This document shows positions 1 through 8,885 of a stretch of DNA of 64,000 nt, piece after piece. The DNA comes from Flavobacteriales bacterium. GTDB lineage: Bacteria > Bacteroidota > Bacteroidia > Flavobacteriales_F > PHOS-HE28. A model generated the notes under the pieces. It did not search any database. It was not told the origin of the DNA and was given only the letters and a program-made list of their open reading frames with translations. Position 1 is the first letter of the stretch; every line of letters starts with the position of its first letter. Position numbers and translations under genes: made by a program. The stretch spans positions 62,001-126,000 of the forward strand of contig JADKHI010000004.1 of NCBI GenBank assembly GCA_016721825.1. Reading direction: 5' to 3'.

Positions 1-2
1 AC

Positions 3-248
3 AGCTACACCACCGTGTTCACCCGCGATGGCAAGCGCACCATCAGCAGTAAGCACATCCGGGTGTTCGAGACCAACCTGGACCCCAAGAAGTTCTTCCG
101 CGTGCACAAGTCGTACATCATCAACCTGGAGCACCTCAAAGGCTTCAGCCGCACCGAAGGCAACATGGCCCAACTGGATAGCGGCGCGTTGATCCCGGTG
201 AGCCGTCGTCGCCTGCCGGACTTCCTCTCCATGATCAACACGTTCTGA
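3..248 (+). CDS. LytTR-type response regulator, C-terminal part (cut by window edge)
   Basis: The open frame enters from the left edge and ends at the TGA at 246-248. The visible 81 residues match the end of a LytTR DNA-binding domain: the stretch KKFFRVHKSYIINL, then a short loop and PVSRRR, is the typical beta-strand core of LytTR response regulators. The receiver domain must lie outside the window. In the LytS/LytR family such regulators bind direct-repeat operators and are phosphorylated by a His_kinase-type sensor. The sensor kinase gene follows after only 20 bp, so the two probably form a co-transcribed two-component pair. A GTG at 15 exists but is internal to the domain and is not a credible start. 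Confidence 0.9.
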   Translation, partial: SYTTVFTRDGKRTISSKHIRVFETNLDPKKFFRVHKSYIINLEHLKGFSRTEGNMAQLDSGALIPVSRRRLPDFLSMINTF

Positions 249-268
249 GTGAAGGAAGAAGCTGGCAA

Positions 269-3200
269 ATGAGCAGGAGCTGCTTCACTGTCCGATGTCT
301 GGTGTCCGATGCTGTCGCATGGTGGCCGCGCGTTGCGGTCCTGCTCCTGCCCCTGCTCCTGGCCCTGCCTCTTACCGCGCAGCAACACGCCTTCACCCAA
401 TACACCACGCAGGATGGTCTGGCCCAGAGCCAGGTGCGCTGCATGGCCCAGGATTCGGCCGGCTACCTGTGGTTCGGCACGCTGGGCGGCGCCAGTCGCT
501 TCGATGGACAGGACTTCACCAACTACGCGCTGCAAGAAGGTCTGCCGGACGCTCAGGTGAACGCCTTGCTCTGCGCAGTGGACGGTACGGTCTGGCTCGG
601 TGCCGGTGGCTCCTTGGTGGAGTATCGCGGGCGGCGGATGCGCAACGTGCCACTGCCCGAATACACCAAGGGAGGCCGCGTGCTCGCGCTCGCCCAGGGT
701 TCTGACGGCGCCCTGTACATCGCCACGGATGTGGCCGGGGTGCTGGTACGGCGAGGCACGGACATCAAGGCGCTGGAGGGATTTCCGACGGACACTGCGC
801 AGAACGCAAGGGCCTTGCTCGCAGCTCCGGATGGGCGGCTCTTCATCGGCTTGCGCAATGGCCTGTTGGAATGGAAGGACGGCCATTGCAAGGCTCTGCC
901 GCTGGGTGGTGGTGCATTGAGCGTGAGCGCTTTGGCACGATCCACGAAAGGCGACCTATGGGTGGGCACGAACGGCTATGGGCTCTACGGGCTGCTCGTG
1001 GATGGACGCACGATCGAATACGACGAGGACAATGGTCTCCTGAACAACAACGTGCGCTCCCTCGTCGTGGACGCGCACGGCAGGATCTGGGCCGGTACCA
1101 AATTCGGTCTCAACATCGTCGACCTGTCCTCCGCGACCGAGCTGGGACGCATCCGGGCTTTCACGGTTCACCAAGGCCTGCCCAACGACAACATCTGGTG
1201 CGGCTTCCAGGACCTGGAGGGCAACCTGTGGTTCGGCACCGACGGAGCGGGAGCCTTGCGCTATGCCGGTGACCGCTTCGTCACGCTCACCGTCAAGGAT
1301 GGCCTGTGCAGCGACCTGGTGATGGACATCACCCCCGACGCGCAGGGCGACCTATGGCTGAGCACCTATGGCAATGGCGTGTGCCGCATGGACGGCATGG
1401 CCATGGTGACCACCTTGGACGGGCTGCCGAACAACACCGTGTGGTGCGGTCTTCAAGCGAAGAACGGCGACCTGTGGTTCGGTACCAGCGATGGCATCTG
1501 TCGGATGGTGAACGGCCAGGTGGTGCCTTTGGACAGCACACGTTCCCTGAGCGGCTCGCGCGTGCTCGCTTTGCATGAGGATCCGCAAGGCAGGCTCTGG
1601 TGCGGCACACGGGATGGCTTGGTGATGCGCGCCCCGGAGGGCTCCATGCATTGGTATCCTGCGGGGCCCGGCGGACCCGGCCGTTCCATCCGCGCCATTG
1701 TGCCGGACAAGCAAGGACGCCTCTGGCTCGCCACGGATGAAGGTGTGCAGGTCTTCAACGGCTCCTCCGTTACACGCTATGGAACGCAGGAAGGCTTGAG
1801 CGACAACACGGTGTTCTGCCTGCTCTTCGATGGTGCCGGGCGCCTTTGGGCAGGCACTTCCAACGGGCTGAACTGCTTAGTGGGCCAACACTTCACCACC
1901 ATTCGGCTTGGCCAGGACTTCGGCAGCAACTACATCGACCTGTTGGCCTTGGGCAAGGATGGTCGCTTGTGGGCGGGCACCAACAACGGCTTGTTCAGGG
2001 CACTGCCGGACAGTCTGCTCAACGGCACTGGGCCACCCGACCACTTCACCATGAGCGATGGGCTGCGGAGCTTGGAGTGCAACCTCAACGCCGTGCATGA
2101 GGATGGGCACGGACGACTGTTGGTGGGCACCGCTGCCGGACTACTGCGCTACGATCGGGCGCGTGAACCCCTGCTCGGCACCCCGAAGGCCCCTACACTT
2201 CACCTGAACGGGCTGCGGTCCTTCCTTCAGGTCACCGACTGGAAGGGGCAATGCGATAGCCTTGGGTCGGGGGATGGGCTACCTGTGGGCCTGAACCTTG
2301 TGTACAGGCGTAACCACGTGACCTTCGACTACACGGCCATCAGTTTGGCGGACCCGGACAAGGTGCGGTACCGGTACCGGTTGGTGGGGTCCGATGCGGA
2401 TTGGCTGCCGCCTACGGATGCCCGTTTCGCCAGCTACAGCAACCTCACCCAAGGCGAGTACACCTTCGAGGTGATGGCTGCCGGGCGTGATGGGATCTGG
2501 AGCACGCCTCAACGCTTCACCTTTGTTGTGCAACCTCCGTTCTGGCTTCGGTGGTGGTTCTTCTTGAGCAGCATACTTGTGGTCACCGGGGTCACCTACA
2601 CGGTGATGCGCTACCGCTCCAAGCAGCGCGAACGCCGGGAGAAGACCCGCCAGCTCATGCTTCGTTCACGCATGCTGCAGTTGGAACAACAGGCCTTGAA
2701 CGCGAACATGAACCGCCACTTCATCTTCAATGCGCTCAACAGCATCCAGTACTACATCAATCGACAGGACCGCACGGCGGCGAACCGCTACCTCACCAGC
2801 TTCGCGAAACTGATCCGTCGCAACCTCGACGCCAGCCAGAGCGACACCACCTCTTTGGCCGAGGAGCTGGAACGGTTGGAGCTCTATCTCGTACTGGAGC
2901 ACATGCGTTTCAAGGACAAGTTCCGTTATCACGTGGAGGTGGACCCGGCCGTTGACCTGCGTTCCATCGAGATTCCCGCCATGATGCTCCAGCCCTACGT
3001 CGAGAACAGCATCTGGCACGGTATCCTGCCCACCGGCAGGCCGGGGGTGGTGACCATCCATGTGGGGCAGGGGGCGCCAGGTCGGGTGAAGGTGTCGGTC
3101 TCTGATGATGGAATTGGTGTGGACCAGAGCCGATCGGGCAAGGGAGATGGGGAGGGTGACCACATTTCCCGGGGCATTGAGATCACGAAGGGGCGGGCCG

Positions 3201-3379
3201 ACGTGCTCCGTCGGCTGGACCTTTCGGACATCCGGATCACCGGACCGGAACAACTTCATGGGGCGGGAGGAGAAGTGCTCGGCACCCGAGTGGTCATCGA
3301 GCTCCCCTCCAAGAATGGTACAGGAAGTTCCGGTCCGGGCTTGCGGAACGAGCATAAGCCACTTATCTTTGGTTCGTGA
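269..3379 (+). CDS. Beta-propeller (Reg_prop/Y_Y_Y) LytS-family sensor histidine kinase
   Basis: This 1036-residue protein has a hydrophobic signal segment at about residues 18-38 (AVLLLPLLLALPLTAQ). A long periplasmic region of repeated propeller blades follows, with motifs such as GYLWFGT, NLWFGTDG and RLWCGTRDG. A Y_Y_Y immunoglobulin-like domain precedes the single transmembrane helix near residues 755-778. The cytoplasmic part is a LytS-type His_kinase: the phosphoacceptor motif is HFIFNALNSIQ at about 815, the N-box is LQPYVENSIWHG at about 907, and a glycine-rich ATP-lid follows. No receiver or AraC domain is fused, unlike the hybrid propeller sensors of Bacteroides. The likely partner is the adjacent LytTR regulator. 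The ligand is unknown; in Bacteroides, propeller sensors of this kind often sense glycans, but no polysaccharide-use genes lie here. Confidence 0.9.
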   Translation: MSRSCFTVRCLVSDAVAWWPRVAVLLLPLLLALPLTAQQHAFTQYTTQDGLAQSQVRCMAQDSAGYLWFGTLGGASRFDGQDFTNYALQEGLPDAQVNALLCAVDGTVWLGAGGSLVEYRGRRMRNVPLPEYTKGGRVLALAQGSDGALYIATDVAGVLVRRGTDIKALEGFPTDTAQNARALLAAPDGRLFIGLRNGLLEWKDGHCKALPLGGGALSVSALARSTKGDLWVGTNGYGLYGLLVDGRTIEYDEDNGLLNNNVRSLVVDAHGRIWAGTKFGLNIVDLSSATELGRIRAFTVHQGLPNDNIWCGFQDLEGNLWFGTDGAGALRYAGDRFVTLTVKDGLCSDLVMDITPDAQGDLWLSTYGNGVCRMDGMAMVTTLDGLPNNTVWCGLQAKNGDLWFGTSDGICRMVNGQVVPLDSTRSLSGSRVLALHEDPQGRLWCGTRDGLVMRAPEGSMHWYPAGPGGPGRSIRAIVPDKQGRLWLATDEGVQVFNGSSVTRYGTQEGLSDNTVFCLLFDGAGRLWAGTSNGLNCLVGQHFTTIRLGQDFGSNYIDLLALGKDGRLWAGTNNGLFRALPDSLLNGTGPPDHFTMSDGLRSLECNLNAVHEDGHGRLLVGTAAGLLRYDRAREPLLGTPKAPTLHLNGLRSFLQVTDWKGQCDSLGSGDGLPVGLNLVYRRNHVTFDYTAISLADPDKVRYRYRLVGSDADWLPPTDARFASYSNLTQGEYTFEVMAAGRDGIWSTPQRFTFVVQPPFWLRWWFFLSSILVVTGVTYTVMRYRSKQRERREKTRQLMLRSRMLQLEQQALNANMNRHFIFNALNSIQYYINRQDRTAANRYLTSFAKLIRRNLDASQSDTTSLAEELERLELYLVLEHMRFKDKFRYHVEVDPAVDLRSIEIPAMMLQPYVENSIWHGILPTGRPGVVTIHVGQGAPGRVKVSVSDDGIGVDQSRSGKGDGEGDHISRGIEITKGRADVLRRLDLSDIRITGPEQLHGAGGEVLGTRVVIELPSKNGTGSSGPGLRNEHKPLIFGS

Positions 3380-3681
3380 TGACGCGCGTATTCCACATCA
3401 GCACCCGTTTGACAGCGATGTTCTCGCTGGCTCTCATTATGCTGCTCAGCGCATGTTCCCGTGAGGATGTTTCACCGTTGAACGCTGAATTCCCGGGTGT
3501 GCAACGGGCCGGTGGTCAGCAGGAGAATGAGGCCATGGATCAGGACGGCGCTCTTGGTGGCAATACGCTGCGCAGTGATGATGTGACCGAGGACGGTGGC
3601 ATGGATACCGGCGGCATTTCCGACGATGGCGATGACACGGGCGACAGCGAGCGCAACCGCAAGAACAAGGGGAACAACTAG
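3379..3681 (+). CDS. Small acidic lipoprotein of unknown function
   Basis: The start ATG at 3379 overlaps the stop of the sensor kinase (TGATG), which suggests translational coupling; a GTG one codon upstream is also possible. The product has about 100 residues. It begins with a lipoprotein signal peptide ending in the lipobox LLSAC, with Cys26 as the lipidation site. The mature part is hydrophilic and strongly acidic (DDGDDTGDSE), ending in a short basic tail, so it is probably disordered. I do not recognise a family. Its position suggests co-expression with the two-component pair, but nothing in the sequence shows a signalling role. Confidence 0.7.
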   Translation: MTRVFHISTRLTAMFSLALIMLLSACSREDVSPLNAEFPGVQRAGGQQENEAMDQDGALGGNTLRSDDVTEDGGMDTGGISDDGDDTGDSERNRKNKGNN

Positions 3682-3707
3682 AACCACTGGTTCCACTTCT
3701 GCCCATC

Positions 3708-3733
3708 AAGCTCCGTGACCGGGGCTTTTTTCT
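3708..3733 (+). terminator. Intrinsic terminator after the lipoprotein gene
   Basis: An 8-bp stem (AAGCTCCG paired with CGGGGCTT, one G-T pair) with a TGAC loop is followed by TTTTTT. It lies 27 bp after the lipoprotein stop and probably ends the regulator-kinase-lipoprotein transcript. Confidence 0.8.
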
Positions 3734-3818
3734 TTCCCTCCGGCGGCGGTCTTGTTCTGGTCCAACTCCGGCCATCGACCGTTCCCCCGTCCAAGGGGTC
3801 CGTTGCCCGGTTCTGACC

Positions 3819-3848
3819 TTTGCGTGTGGTATTGGCGCTCTAGCTTTT
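3819..3848 (+). promoter_or_regulatory. Candidate Bacteroidota promoter for the 3886 gene
   Basis: TTTG at 3819-3822, an 18-bp spacer, then TAGCTTTT at 3841-3848 resembles the Bacteroidota consensus TTTG-N(17-21)-TAnnTTTG, with the last base of the -7 box off consensus. The expected start of transcription is about 35 bp before the ATG at 3886. Confidence 0.5.
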
Positions 3849-3885
3849 CCATGCGGACGGGCCCATACGGCATGTCCGGACCCAC

Positions 3886-5466
3886 ATGGCGAACACACCG
3901 CATGACCACGTACACCGCCTGATCCGCTCCATGACGCGGGCGGAGAAGCGGTACTTCAAGCTCTACACTTCCCGCCATGTGGTGAGCGGGCACAGCAACC
4001 ACCAGACGCTTTTCGATGCCATCTCCTTGATGGAGGACTATGACGAAGCTGCTCTGCTGAAGCGCTTTGCCGCGGAGGCCTTCGTGCACCGCTTTCCCAT
4101 CACCAAGCGGCGCCTCTATGAAGCGATCCTCGCCAGCTTGGATGCCTTCCACGCGGAAAGCTCCGTGGACGCGCGCTTGCGCCGGACGCTGCACCAGGTC
4201 GAACTGCTTTACCAGCGGACCCTTTATGCTGATGCTGGACGGATGCTGCGCAGCGTGCGGCAGTTGGCCCGGCAGAACGACCGGCAGACCATTCTGTTGG
4301 ACGTGCTTGCTTGGGAGCGCCGCTTGGCCGAACGCTCCAACTACGGTGGGGTTTCGCGAACGGATGTGGACACGCTCACCGCCGAGGCCAGCGCCCTGCA
4401 CGAAGAGCTCCGTCAAGTGGAGGAGCTCTGGGCGTTGAAGAGCCGGTCCTTTCTCCTGCTCTACCGTACCGGTCATGCCCGCGACGCCCAGCAAGCCACC
4501 GAGCTTGCACGACTGAACGAACACCCGCTGCTGGCGGAAGGCGCGACCCTGCTGACCGCCCGTGGTCGCTTCCTGCATCACCATGTACGCTCCGCCATCG
4601 CCTTTGCACAAGGCGAACTGAGCGCCTGTTCCGATCAGTTGGCCCTTAACCACATGCTGTTACTTGCTGAACAAGAGCGCTTCCGTGATGAGCCGAACCT
4701 GTTGTTCAGCGTGTTGAGCAACCGCATCTATGTGCTTTCACGACTCGGCCGGTTCCCGGAGGCGGAGGGGCTGCTGAAGGAGTTCCGGATGCTGCCGGCA
4801 ACCCTGCCCGAGGCCCCTTCTCCCGATCTGGAAATGAAGGTCTTCGCTACGGCGACAAGCTTGGAACTGGCCATGTTGGGCCGGAGCGGAGACTTCGGCA
4901 AAGCCGTTTCCAAAACCGCAGCGATCGAACATCGACTGGAGCAGTACGAGGGGAGGCTCGGCACCTTGCGGAGGTCCGGCCTGCTCTTTCAGTTGGCCTA
5001 TGCGCACTTCGGGGCCGGTGATCTGGAAAAAGCCCTGCGATACAGCCACCGCCAGTTGAACGAAGGCGCCGTCGATGAGGCCACCGAGGTGCACAGCTTC
5101 GGCAGGGTGTTGAACCTGCTGATCCAGGTGGACATGGACAAGAAGGACCTGCTGCCCTATGCCTTGCGGAACACCGAGCGCTACCTGGCCGGAGCGAAGC
5201 GCGACTTCCCCCTGGAGAAGGCGGTCGTGGAACTGGTGCGCCAGCGGTTGAAAGCGAGGAACGCCGACGCGGTGCGTGCGAGCTACGAACAGCTCCGCGA
5301 TGTACTTGTGGCGTTGGAACGAGATCCGCGCGAACGAGCGGTCTATGACCATTTCGACCCGCTGGCCTGGGTGGAGAGCAAGTTGAACGGGCGACCCTTC
5401 GCCGAACGGGTGCGGCAACGAGCTGGTCAGAGGCCCCCGGGCACGGACGATCGGCAAGCGGCTTGA
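3886..5466 (+). CDS. Conserved helical protein of unknown function (TPR-like)
   Basis: The 526-residue product has no signal peptide or membrane segment and reads as an all-alpha repeat protein. The N-terminus (HVHRLIRSMTRAEKRYFKLY, about residues 8-27) resembles the start of a family of uncharacterised Bacteroidota proteins. The middle contains helix pairs such as RTLYADAGRMLRSVRQLARQ and FGAGDLEKALRYSHRQL that look like tetratricopeptide repeats. The ATG at 3886 follows a plausible promoter and no earlier in-frame start gives a better N-terminus. It precedes the nuo operon by 113 bp, and a separate promoter lies between, so a link to complex I is not implied. Function unknown; a cytoplasmic scaffold is only a guess. 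Confidence 0.75.
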   Translation: MANTPHDHVHRLIRSMTRAEKRYFKLYTSRHVVSGHSNHQTLFDAISLMEDYDEAALLKRFAAEAFVHRFPITKRRLYEAILASLDAFHAESSVDARLRRTLHQVELLYQRTLYADAGRMLRSVRQLARQNDRQTILLDVLAWERRLAERSNYGGVSRTDVDTLTAEASALHEELRQVEELWALKSRSFLLLYRTGHARDAQQATELARLNEHPLLAEGATLLTARGRFLHHHVRSAIAFAQGELSACSDQLALNHMLLLAEQERFRDEPNLLFSVLSNRIYVLSRLGRFPEAEGLLKEFRMLPATLPEAPSPDLEMKVFATATSLELAMLGRSGDFGKAVSKTAAIEHRLEQYEGRLGTLRRSGLLFQLAYAHFGAGDLEKALRYSHRQLNEGAVDEATEVHSFGRVLNLLIQVDMDKKDLLPYALRNTERYLAGAKRDFPLEKAVVELVRQRLKARNADAVRASYEQLRDVLVALERDPRERAVYDHFDPLAWVESKLNGRPFAERVRQRAGQRPPGTDDRQAA

Positions 5467-5499
5467 ACAACGCACCGGGGAAACAGGCCCGTGAAGGCC

Positions 5500-5529
5500 T
5501 TTCCACGTTCGCGGCACCGTATACATTTG
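5500..5529 (+). promoter_or_regulatory. Candidate promoter of the nuo operon
   Basis: TACATTTG at 5522-5529 fits the -7 consensus TAnnTTTG. A weak -33 element (TTTCC from 5500) lies about 19 bp upstream. It sits about 50 bp before the nuoA ATG and after the preceding gene, so it is well placed to drive the fourteen-gene operon. Confidence 0.5.
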
Positions 5530-5579
5530 CCGCCGCCCACGTGAACCCTTAGGTTCGCAGAGGCGTTGTCCACCACATC

Positions 5580-5945
5580 ATGAGCACCCCGAACGATTTT
5601 CTGCCCATCGCCATGCAGACCCTGCTGGCCGTCGGCTTTGTGATCGGCGGTCTGGTCTTCGCTGCCTGGCTTGGACCCAAGCGCCAAGGCAAGATCAAGA
5701 ACGAGAACTTCGAGTGCGGCATCGAACAGTTCGGCAATGCCCGTTCCCCTTTCTCGGTGAAGTACTTCCTTATCGCCATCCTCTTCGTGCTTTTCGACGT
5801 GGAGATCATCTTCCTCTACCCTTGGGCCGTGAACTTCAAGGAGCTCGGCGTTGCAGGCTTCGTAGAGATGGTCATCTTCATCGCATTGGTGGTAGCTGGT
5901 CTGTACTACGTGATCCGTAAAGGCGCACTGAACTGGGAGCAATAA
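5580..5945 (+). CDS. nuoA: NADH-quinone oxidoreductase subunit A
   Basis: This is a membrane subunit of proton-pumping complex I. The 121-residue protein has three hydrophobic helices (about 10-30, 62-84 and 90-112). It carries the family hallmark FECGIEQFGNARSPFSVKYFLIAILFVLFDVE in pieces: FECGIEQ near residue 43 and LFVLFDVEI near 70, including the conserved Cys of the subunit A loop and the Asp/Glu pair of helix 2. Length is normal for the family. It is the first gene of the nuoA-N operon; nuoB starts 13 bp after its stop. Confidence 0.97.
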   Translation: MSTPNDFLPIAMQTLLAVGFVIGGLVFAAWLGPKRQGKIKNENFECGIEQFGNARSPFSVKYFLIAILFVLFDVEIIFLYPWAVNFKELGVAGFVEMVIFIALVVAGLYYVIRKGALNWEQ

Positions 5946-5958
5946 GGAGCGACCGACC

Positions 5959-6534
5959 ATGAGCGACAGCAAGATCATCCAGACAAGCGAGCGGGGGAAA
6001 CCCACCATCGTGCAGGCGCCTGAAGGCTACAGCGGTGCGGGCTTCATGACCACCAGCTTGGAGAAGGCCGTGGGCCTGGCACGCAAGAACAGCATTTGGC
6101 CATTGCCTTTCGCCACCAGCTGCTGCGGCATCGAGTTCATGGCCACCATGGGCGCCAACTACGACCTGGCGCGCTTCGGCATGGAGCGTCTCAGCTTCAG
6201 TCCACGCCAGAGCGACCTGCTGATGGTGATGGGCACCATTGCCAAGAAGATGGGTCCCGTGCTGAAGGAAGTGTACACCCAGATGGCCGAGCCCAAGTGG
6301 GTGCTCAGTGTGGGTGCCTGCGCCAGCAGCGGTGGCATTTTCGACACCTACAGCGTGCTGCAAGGCATCGACCGCGTGATCCCGGTGGACGTGTACGTGC
6401 CCGGCTGTCCTCCGCGCCCTGAGCAGATCATCGACGGCATTCTGAAGATCCAGGAGCTGGTGGCCAACGAAGGGCTGCGCCGCCGTTACAGCAAGGAGTA
6501 CGAGGAGACCCTCGCCAAATACAAGATCGACTAG
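5959..6534 (+). CDS. nuoB: NADH-quinone oxidoreductase subunit B
   Basis: The peripheral-arm subunit that holds cluster N2, the last [4Fe-4S] centre before quinone. The four ligand cysteines are visible: the tandem Cys55-Cys56 in ATSCCGIEF, Cys121 in VGACASSGG and Cys150 in VPGCPPRPE. The 191 residues are normal for the family, with a variable N-terminal extension of about 30 residues. It lies between nuoA and nuoC, 3 bp before nuoC. Confidence 0.97.
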   Translation: MSDSKIIQTSERGKPTIVQAPEGYSGAGFMTTSLEKAVGLARKNSIWPLPFATSCCGIEFMATMGANYDLARFGMERLSFSPRQSDLLMVMGTIAKKMGPVLKEVYTQMAEPKWVLSVGACASSGGIFDTYSVLQGIDRVIPVDVYVPGCPPRPEQIIDGILKIQELVANEGLRRRYSKEYEETLAKYKID

Positions 6535-6537
6535 CGC

Positions 6538-7047
6538 GTGCCAGCCTTCGCCATCAACGCCGAACGTGACCTGCTGGTGACCGAGCAGCTCGGAGCCGCC
6601 TTCGGCGACCGCATCCTCAAGAGCGAACAGCAGGGAGATATGCTGTGCTTCACCGTACGGAAGGACAGCATCCACGAGGTGTTGGCCTTCCTGAAGGACA
6701 AGCTCGACCTTACCTTCCTCACCACCCTCTGCGGCATGCATTACGCCGACCGCGATACCCTCGGCCTGGTGATCCACCTGCACAGCATGCGCAACGGTCA
6801 CCGCATCCGGCTGAAGACCGAGACGCCGCTGAAGGACCCGGTGTTCCCGACCTTCACCGACCTGTGGCCTGCGTCCAACTGGATGGAGCGTGAGGCTTTT
6901 GATTTCTTCGGCCTGCGGTTCACCGGTCACCCGGACCTGCGCCGCATCCTGAACATGGAGGACTTCCCCGCCTTCCCGCTGCGCAAGGATTACCCTCTGG
7001 AGGATCCCACGCGCGAGGACAAGGACGACAGCTACTTCGGACGATGA
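6538..7047 (+). CDS. nuoC: NADH-quinone oxidoreductase subunit C
   Basis: The 30-kDa-type subunit of the hydrophilic arm, 169 residues, separate from NuoD (in E. coli the two are fused). The signature ASNWMEREAFDFFGLRFTGH and the following DLRRILNMEDF, FPLRKDYPLE are intact. The start is a GTG at 6538, 4 bases after the nuoB stop; there is no ATG nearby and the N-terminus PAFAINAERDLL fits. The stop overlaps the nuoD start codon (ATGA). Confidence 0.96.
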   Translation: MPAFAINAERDLLVTEQLGAAFGDRILKSEQQGDMLCFTVRKDSIHEVLAFLKDKLDLTFLTTLCGMHYADRDTLGLVIHLHSMRNGHRIRLKTETPLKDPVFPTFTDLWPASNWMEREAFDFFGLRFTGHPDLRRILNMEDFPAFPLRKDYPLEDPTREDKDDSYFGR

Positions 7048-8327
7048 GCGAGCAGCCCAAGACCCCTTCGAAGGCCGAGGAGCGTAAACGCCCCGTGGAC
7101 CTCGTGCGCCCGGATTACTGGCAGCACGACATGGTGCAGGCCCACGACACCCGTGAGCTCAACACCCTGAACCTGGGTCCCACCCACCCTGCCACGCACG
7201 GCATCTTCCAGAACGTGCTGACGATGGACGGCGAGTTCATCCAAAGCGCCGAACAGACCATCGGCTACATCCACCGCGCCTTCGAAAAACTGGCGGAACG
7301 ACGTCCGTTCTACCAGATCACCACGCTCACGGACCGGATGAACTACTGCAGCTCGCCCATCAACAACATGGGCTGGCACATGACCGTGGAGAAGCTCTGC
7401 GGCATCGAGCTTCCCAAGCGCGTGGACTACATGCGGGTGATCATGATGGAGTTGGCGCGGATCAGCGACCACATCATCTGCAACAGCGTGATCGGCGTGG
7501 ACACCGGTGCCCTCACCGGCTTCACCTATATTTTCCAGTGGCGGGAGAAGATCTACGACATCTTCGAGGAGGTCTGCGGCGCGCGCCTCACCACCAATAT
7601 GGGCCGCATCGGCGGTTTCGACCGCAACTTCACCGAGCTGGCCTGGGAGCGCATCCGGGCCTTCGTGAAGGAATTCCCCGCCGCACTGAAGGAGTTCGAG
7701 GCCCTACTGATGCGCAACCGCATCTTCATGGACCGCACCATCAACTGCGGCCCCTTCCCTGCTGAACGGGCACTGGCCTACGGCTTCACCGGCCCCAACC
7801 TGCGGGCCTGCGGCGTGGACTACGACGTGCGCGTGGCCAACCCTTACAGCAGCTATCAGGACTTCGACTTCATCATTCCCGTAGGCCAGAACGGCGACAC
7901 CTACGACCGCTTCATGGTGCGCGACCAGGAGATGTGGGAGAGCCTCTCCATCATCCGCCAAGCCTTGGAGAAGCTGGACAAGATGCCTGACAAGAAGACC
8001 TTCCAGGCCGCAGTACCTGCATGGGTGTTGCCCCCGAAGGAGGAGGTCTACAACCAGATGGAGGCGCTGATCTGGCACTTCAAGATCGTGATGGGTGAGA
8101 GCGATGTACCCGTTGGCGAAGTGTACCACTGCGTGGAGGGCGGCAACGGCGAACTGGGCTTCTACCTGGTGAGCGATGGCGGCCGCACCCCGGCCCGCTT
8201 GCACTTCCGCCGGCCCTGCTACATCTACTACCAGGCCTATCCGGAGATGATCAAAGGCACCATGTTGAGCGACGCGATCCTCACCATGAGCAGCATGAAC
8301 GTGATCGCGGGAGAACTCGACGCGTGA
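7044..8327 (+). CDS. nuoD: NADH-quinone oxidoreductase subunit D
   Basis: The 49-kDa-type subunit, related to [NiFe] hydrogenase large subunits, that forms the quinone pocket with NuoB. Family motifs include LGPTHPATHGIFQ near residue 46, the GYIHRAFEKLAE segment, MRVIMMELARISDH and the C-terminal PCYIYYQAYPEMIKG region. At 427 residues it is full length. The start overlaps nuoC by four bases (ATGA at 7044), consistent with translational coupling. The loop HPATHG includes the conserved quinone-site His. Confidence 0.97.
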   Translation: MSEQPKTPSKAEERKRPVDLVRPDYWQHDMVQAHDTRELNTLNLGPTHPATHGIFQNVLTMDGEFIQSAEQTIGYIHRAFEKLAERRPFYQITTLTDRMNYCSSPINNMGWHMTVEKLCGIELPKRVDYMRVIMMELARISDHIICNSVIGVDTGALTGFTYIFQWREKIYDIFEEVCGARLTTNMGRIGGFDRNFTELAWERIRAFVKEFPAALKEFEALLMRNRIFMDRTINCGPFPAERALAYGFTGPNLRACGVDYDVRVANPYSSYQDFDFIIPVGQNGDTYDRFMVRDQEMWESLSIIRQALEKLDKMPDKKTFQAAVPAWVLPPKEEVYNQMEALIWHFKIVMGESDVPVGEVYHCVEGGNGELGFYLVSDGGRTPARLHFRRPCYIYYQAYPEMIKGTMLSDAILTMSSMNVIAGELDA

Positions 8328-8884
8328 TGGGAGCCACGATCAAAGCCGTCACCACCCGGGAGGGCACCAAGCCATTCGCCTTCAGCGAAGCCGCGCTGGC
8401 CGAATGCCGCAGCATCATCGCGCGTTACCCGGCGGAGCGCAGCAAGAGCGCGCTGATCCCCATCCTGCACATCGCCCAGAGCGAGAACGACGGATGGCTC
8501 AGCGTGAACGCCATGGACGCCGTGGCGCAGGTGCTGGGCCTGAAGCACATCGAGGTCTACGAGGTGGCCAGCTTCTACAGCATGTTCAACCTGCACCCTG
8601 TGGGCACCTACCACCTGGAGGTGTGCCAGACCTCGCCCTGCATGATCCGCGGCAGCGAGAAGATCGTGGGTCACCTGAGCAAGAAGCTCGGCATACAGCC
8701 AGGCGAGACCACCAAGGATGGGATGTTCACCCTGAAGACCGTGGAGTGCCTGGGGAGCTGCGGCAGCGCACCGATGCTGCAGTGCGGCGCCAAGTACTAC
8801 GAGGACCTGACCCCCGAGAAAGTGGACGCGATGCTGGATGCCATGCGCGCCGAGAACAAGCGTCAGACCTATACCGACCGCTGA
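8327..8884 (+). CDS. nuoE: NADH-quinone oxidoreductase subunit E
   Basis: The 24-kDa-type thioredoxin-fold subunit carrying the [2Fe-2S] cluster N1a. The four ligands are visible as Cys100 and Cys105 (EVCQTSPCM) and Cys141 and Cys145 (VECLGSCGSAPM). The ATG at 8327 overlaps the nuoD stop by one base (TGATG); an adjacent GTG at 8324 is an alternative. At 185 residues it is normal length. nuoF begins one base after its stop. Confidence 0.96.
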   Translation: MGATIKAVTTREGTKPFAFSEAALAECRSIIARYPAERSKSALIPILHIAQSENDGWLSVNAMDAVAQVLGLKHIEVYEVASFYSMFNLHPVGTYHLEVCQTSPCMIRGSEKIVGHLSKKLGIQPGETTKDGMFTLKTVECLGSCGSAPMLQCGAKYYEDLTPEKVDAMLDAMRAENKRQTYTDR

Positions 8885-8885
8885 C

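Noticed and set aside
5530..5579. tRNA or riboswitch before nuoA
   Set aside because: No cloverleaf or conserved aptamer; the stretch is only the leader of the operon.
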